Below are positions 60,663 through 64,000 of a DNA stretch of 64,000 nt, one piece after another. Positions within the stretch are counted from its first letter, which is position 1. Each line of letters begins with the position of its first letter. Source of the stretch: Rugamonas rubra (GTDB taxonomy: Bacteria; Pseudomonadota; Gammaproteobacteria; Burkholderiales; Burkholderiaceae_D). The position numbers and the translations under genes are program-made. Location of the stretch: NCBI RefSeq assembly GCF_900114705.1, contig NZ_FOTW01000023.1, positions 1 to 64,000 of the forward strand, in the 5' to 3' direction. A model generated the notes under the pieces. It searched no databases and was not told the DNA's origin. It saw nothing but the letters and a program-made list of their open reading frames with translations.

Positions 60663-61619
60663 TCAGGCAAAGCGCAGCCCCTCGAGCGGGAAGCCCTTGA
60701 TGAACTCGGCGGCCGGCAGGCGCTTGCCGCCCGGCTTTTGCAGTTCGGTCAGGCGCAGCGAGCCGGCGCCGCAGGCGACCACGATGCCGAGCTGGGCGTC
60801 GGCGGCCAGCACCTGGCCGGGCTCGAAGCTGCTGTCGGCCTCGATCGCCTCGGCCGCCCAGATCTTGACCACCACGCCGTTGACCAGCGCGTGGGCGCCG
60901 GGGAAGGGGTTGAAGGCGCGGATTTTCAAGCCGACCTCGAGCGCCGGCAGGTTGAAGTCGAGCGCCGCCTCCTCCTTGCTGATCTTGGCGGCGTAGGTGA
61001 CGCCGGCCTCGGGCTGGGGCACGGCCTCCAGCGTGCCCTGCTCCATCTTGCGCAGCGCCTGGACGATCATCTTGGCGCCCAGCGCGGCCAGGCTGTCGTG
61101 CAGCATGCCGGTGTTGTCGTGCGGGCCGATGGCCACACGCTCCATCAGCAGCATCGGGCCGGTGTCCAGGCCTTCCTCCATCTGCATGATGGTGACGCCG
61201 GTCTCGTCGTCGCCGGCCTCGATGGCGCGGTGGATAGGCGCGGCGCCGCGCCAGCGCGGCAGCAGCGAGCCGTGGATGTTCAGGCAGGGCTTGATGTCCA
61301 GGGTGGCGCGCGGCAGGATCAGGCCGTAGGCGGCCACCACCATCACGTCGTAGTCGGTGGCCAGCAGGCGCTCGTGGGCGGCCTTGGCCTCGGCGGCGCG
61401 CTGCGGGTCCTTGCTGTCCATGCGCAGCGACAGCGGCTGCAGCACCTCGATGCCCTGGCTCAGCGCGAACTGCTTGACGGCGGACGGCTGCAGGTGCAGG
61501 CCGCGGCCGGCGGGGCGGTCGGGCTGGGTCAGCACCAGCGGGATCTCGAAGCCGGCCTCGTGCAGGGAGCGCAGGGCGACGGCGGCAAATTCCGGCGTGC
61601 CGGCGAAGATGACTTTCAT
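60663..61619 (-). CDS. fmt: Methionyl-tRNA formyltransferase
   Basis: 318 residues. Formylates initiator Met-tRNA. It starts [16 protein letters not shown]; the catalytic loop is [22 protein letters not shown] and the folate site includes [19 protein letters not shown]. The C-terminal OB fold ends LEGLRFA. Start 61619 has AAAGGAAA before it. Lies 85 bp behind def, the usual partner gene that removes the formyl group. Confidence 0.97.
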   Translation of the reverse strand: MKVIFAGTPEFAAVALRSLHEAGFEIPLVLTQPDRPAGRGLHLQPSAVKQFALSQGIEVLQPLSLRMDSKDPQRAAEAKAAHERLLATDYDVMVVAAYGLILPRATLDIKPCLNIHGSLLPRWRGAAPIHRAIEAGDDETGVTIMQMEEGLDTGPMLLMERVAIGPHDNTGMLHDSLAALGAKMIVQALRKMEQGTLEAVPQPEAGVTYAAKISKEEAALDFNLPALEVGLKIRAFNPFPGAHALVNGVVVKIWAAEAIEADSSFEPGQVLAADAQLGIVVACGAGSLRLTELQKPGGKRLPAAEFIKGFPLEGLRFA

Positions 61620-61703
61620 GGTGTTTCCTTTGTGTTGCACTGCGCCGGCGCCGGCCGCGCGCGTGGGCCGGCCGCTGGCGCGGCCGTTCGAATCAGCTAC
61701 CGC

Positions 61704-62246
61704 TCAGAAGCGGCGGCCCTGGGCGCGCAGCATCGCTTCGCGTTCCAGGCCGCGCTCTTCCTTCAGCATCTTGGTCTTGATGCGGTTGCGCTTGAGCGGC
61801 GACAGGTACTCGACGAACACCTTGCCCACCAGGTGGTCCATCTCGTGCTGGATGCAGACGGCCAGCAGGCCGTCGGCTTCGACTTCGAAGGGCTGGCCCT
61901 TGACGTCGAAGGCGCGCACCTTGACGCGGGAGTGGCGTTCGACGCCGTCGTAGACGCCGGGCACCGACAGGCATCCCTCATCATAGACCTCCATCTCGTC
62001 GCTGGCCCAAATGATTTCGGGGTTGATGTAGGCGACCAGCGCGTCCTTGGTCTCGGACACGTCGATGATGACCAGTTGTTCGTGCACGTCGACCTGCGAG
62101 GCGGCCAGGCCGACGCCGGGGGCGTCGTACATGGTCTCGGCCATGTCGGCGACGAGTTTTTCCAGGCGCGCATCGAAGGCGGCGACGGGTTTGGCGATCT
62201 TGTGCAGGCGCGGATCGGGGTAGCGGAGAATATTGAGTATCGACAT
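61704..62246 (-). CDS. def: Peptide deformylase
   Basis: 180 residues. Metal-binding motifs [15 protein letters not shown] (Cys ligand) and QHEMDHL (HExxH) are all complete. Removes the formyl group from nascent proteins. First gene of the def-fmt pair. Divergent from the LysM gene at 62521. Confidence 0.97.
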   Translation of the reverse strand: MSILNILRYPDPRLHKIAKPVAAFDARLEKLVADMAETMYDAPGVGLAASQVDVHEQLVIIDVSETKDALVAYINPEIIWASDEMEVYDEGCLSVPGVYDGVERHSRVKVRAFDVKGQPFEVEADGLLAVCIQHEMDHLVGKVFVEYLSPLKRNRIKTKMLKEERGLEREAMLRAQGRRF

Positions 62247-62520
62247 ACGTATTTGCTGGTAATGAATAGGAATGGGGTGGAGCGGTGCGCGCTGCCGTCC
62301 CTGTGCACAATGCGGGCGCCGCGCCGTGTGCCGCAGCGCGTTTCGCTTGCTAGTTCAGGGTTTTATGGGCAGAATTTGATTCAGTTCGGCAAGCCTTATC
62401 ATCCAAGAAGTCGATAGGGTAGCGTGTTCATGCTGTCTCTTGCTCTGTGGCGGGCGGGGCGTTTTGGCCCAGCCGTCGGGCGTTCGGCCTTCCGTCGTGC
62501 GGCACCTAACGGACATATTA

Positions 62521-63612
62521 ATGAAAAATTTTAGCACAGTCGGCGCCCGCCTAGGGTTTGCGGCCTTGTTTTGCACGCTGACGGGCGGCGCGGCGCAGGC
62601 GCTGGAGTGCACCTTCCGGGCCGACGCGCCGGACCAGCACACGGTGCTGGCGGGCGACACGCTGTGGGGCATCGCCGGCAAGTTTCTCGACCGGCCCTGG
62701 TGCTGGCCCCAGGTGTGGGGCATGAACCGCGAGCAGATCCGCGACCCGCACTGGATCTATCCGGGCCAGGTGGTCTACCTGGACCGCGCCAGCGGCCAGC
62801 TGCGGCTGGGCCGCCGGCTCGGCGGCGCCGGCGAGCCGGCCGCGCTGCGCCTGTCGCCGCGGGTGCGCACGGAGGGGCTGGGGCAGGACGCGGTGCAGTC
62901 GATTCCGTCCGGCGTCATCGAACCCTTCCTGACCCAGCCGCTGATCGTCGAGGGCGACGAACTGGCCGCCGCGCCGCGCGTCGTCGCCACGCAGGAGGGC
63001 CACGTGTTCCTCGGCAAGGACGACAAGGCCTATGTGCGCGGCGACCTGAAGGGCGGCACCTCGTTCCAGGTGTTCCGTCCGGGCAAGCCGCTGAAGGATC
63101 CGGTCAGCCAGGCGGTGATCGGCACCGAGGCCTTCTATCTGGGCACGCTCAAGCTGCGCCAGGAGGCGCGCCCGGGCAGCGAGGTGCACACCTTCGTCGT
63201 CGCCAGCGCCAAGGAGGAGATGGGCGTGGGCGACCAGCTGATGGCGGCGCCGCCCACGCCGATGCGCAACTACGTGCCGCATCCGCCCGAGCAGAAGGTG
63301 ACGGCGCGGGTGGTGGCGGTGTACGGCGGCGTCACCCACGCCGGGCAGAACCAGGTGGTCAGCATCAATCGCGGAAAGCTTGACGGGCTCGACATCGGCG
63401 CCGTGCTGCAGCTGTACCATGCGGGGAAGACGGTAGTCGATCCGGGCGCCAGCAAGGGCTGGCACGGCATGGGCAAGCCGCAGGTCAAGCTGCCGGACGA
63501 GGAAGTTGGCAGCTTGTTCATTTTCCGCGTGTTCAAGCATATCTCTTACGGCCTGATCATGCAGGTGACCGAGCCGGTCGAAGTGGGCGACGTCGCGCAA
63601 TCACCGGAGTAG
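62521..63612 (+). CDS. LysM peptidoglycan-binding protein
   Basis: 363 residues. Signal peptide about 1-27 (ends GAAQA), then a LysM domain about 39-87 (HTVLAGDTLWGIAGKFLDRPWCWPQVW). The long C-terminal part (about 95-360) is beta-rich and without a recognised catalytic domain; it includes HTFVVASAKEEMGVGDQLM and RGKLDGLDIGAVLQLYHAG. It is the LysM gene that commonly sits between def and dprA in betaproteobacteria. Start 62521 gives a proper signal peptide. Confidence 0.9.
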   Translation: MKNFSTVGARLGFAALFCTLTGGAAQALECTFRADAPDQHTVLAGDTLWGIAGKFLDRPWCWPQVWGMNREQIRDPHWIYPGQVVYLDRASGQLRLGRRLGGAGEPAALRLSPRVRTEGLGQDAVQSIPSGVIEPFLTQPLIVEGDELAAAPRVVATQEGHVFLGKDDKAYVRGDLKGGTSFQVFRPGKPLKDPVSQAVIGTEAFYLGTLKLRQEARPGSEVHTFVVASAKEEMGVGDQLMAAPPTPMRNYVPHPPEQKVTARVVAVYGGVTHAGQNQVVSINRGKLDGLDIGAVLQLYHAGKTVVDPGASKGWHGMGKPQVKLPDEEVGSLFIFRVFKHISYGLIMQVTEPVEVGDVAQSPE

Positions 63613-63620
63613 GCGCCACC

Positions 63621-64000
63621 GTGGCAGACACGGCACCCACCATCGCTAGCCAGCCCCTGTCGGACGTCCAGCGCGACTGGATACGGCTGGAGCGCGTGCC
63701 GGGCATCGGCCTGCTGACGGCCCGGCGCCTGCTCGAGCAGTTCGGCACGCCCGGCGCGGTGTTGCGCGCGCCGGCGGAGCGCCTGCGCGAGTTGCTGCGG
63801 CCGGCGCAGGCCGGGGCGCTGGCTCGCGCGTTGCAGCCGGACGCGGCGTTCGACGCGCACTGCGAGGCCATCGACGCCTGGCTGGCAACGCCGAACCGCC
63901 ACCTGCTGGCGCTGGATGACCCGGCCTATCCCGCCGGCCTGCGCCAACTGGCCGATCCGCCCCTGCTGCTGTACGTGGTGGGCCGGCCGGCGCTGCTGGC
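63621..64000 (+). CDS. dprA: DNA processing protein DprA (partial, cut by window edge)
   Basis: About 126 residues are visible from a GTG start at 63621, 9 bp behind the LysM stop. The N-terminal SAM-like part shows WIRLERVPGIGLLTARRLLEQFG, and the beginning of the Rossmann domain shows YPAGLRQLADPPLLLYVVG. DprA loads RecA onto incoming single-stranded DNA during transformation. Together with comM it points to a competence pathway. The rest lies outside. Confidence 0.92.
   Translation, partial: MADTAPTIASQPLSDVQRDWIRLERVPGIGLLTARRLLEQFGTPGAVLRAPAERLRELLRPAQAGALARALQPDAAFDAHCEAIDAWLATPNRHLLALDDPAYPAGLRQLADPPLLLYVVGRPALL

Overview
The window is chromosomal DNA of a high-GC betaproteobacterium, most likely family Oxalobacteraceae (Massilia/Duganella/Janthinobacterium type). 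The clues are the betaproteobacterial glutamate-cysteine ligase, a TIGR02001 porin-like gene joined to glnK-amtB, a PEP-CTERM protein, the DUF1840/DUF3567/DUF4390 genes, the gatCAB | mreBCD-mrdA-rodA gene order, and the 5S/23S ends. The genus is an inference; no search was run.

Layout. 0-0.3 kb: tail of an rRNA operon (23S end, 5S, terminator). 0.4-3.5 kb (minus): DUF1840 protein, lipoprotein, comM and ubiK. 3.6-6.5 kb: nitrogen operon (TIGR02001 porin, glnK, amtB) behind a very good sigma-54 site and an NtrC-type palindrome. 6.7-11.6 kb: gshA, gshB, then a small regulatory PTS (EIIA-Man-like, HPr, EI). 11.8-16.6 kb: tightly coupled metX-metW-ampG-M48 peptidase-pseudouridine synthase. 16.8-20.5 kb: xth, pyrE, a DUF4279-like protein, an alpha/beta hydrolase and a PEP-CTERM protein. 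20.7-22.9 kb: a two-gene ATPase + HNH nuclease cassette resembling the Septu (PtuAB) anti-phage system. 22.9-26.4 kb (minus): gatCAB. 26.7-34.0 kb: mreBCD-mrdA-rodA-rlpA, the rod-shape and lateral-wall machinery. 34.0-40.3 kb (minus): argS, a SPOR protein, dsbA, SDR, birA, coaX and a second SPOR protein. 40.8-46.3 kb: rsmB, DUF4390, ntrY, a short ntrX without AAA+ domain, and a degenerate CobW-like protein.

46.4-60.6 kb is more mixed: a DUF3567 protein, an N-terminally short Fic protein of lower GC, a class II glutamine amidotransferase, an EAL-HDOD protein, an SPW membrane protein, a protein with a possible Cys-His-Asp triad, metH, a Crp/Fnr regulator, a class II aldolase, an isochorismatase-like hydrolase, a tautomerase, a truncated GNAT gene, an AT-richer methyltransferase and a LysR regulator. 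60.7-64 kb returns to core genes: fmt, def, a LysM protein and the start of dprA.

The most interesting signals are the Septu-like cassette with its possible leader peptide, the sigma-54/NtrC control region, the GCLCC-motif CobW relic coupled to a truncated ntrX, a 30-bp palindromic repeat present twice 40 kb apart, and strong intergenic palindromes near argS, metH and the isochorismatase-like gene.
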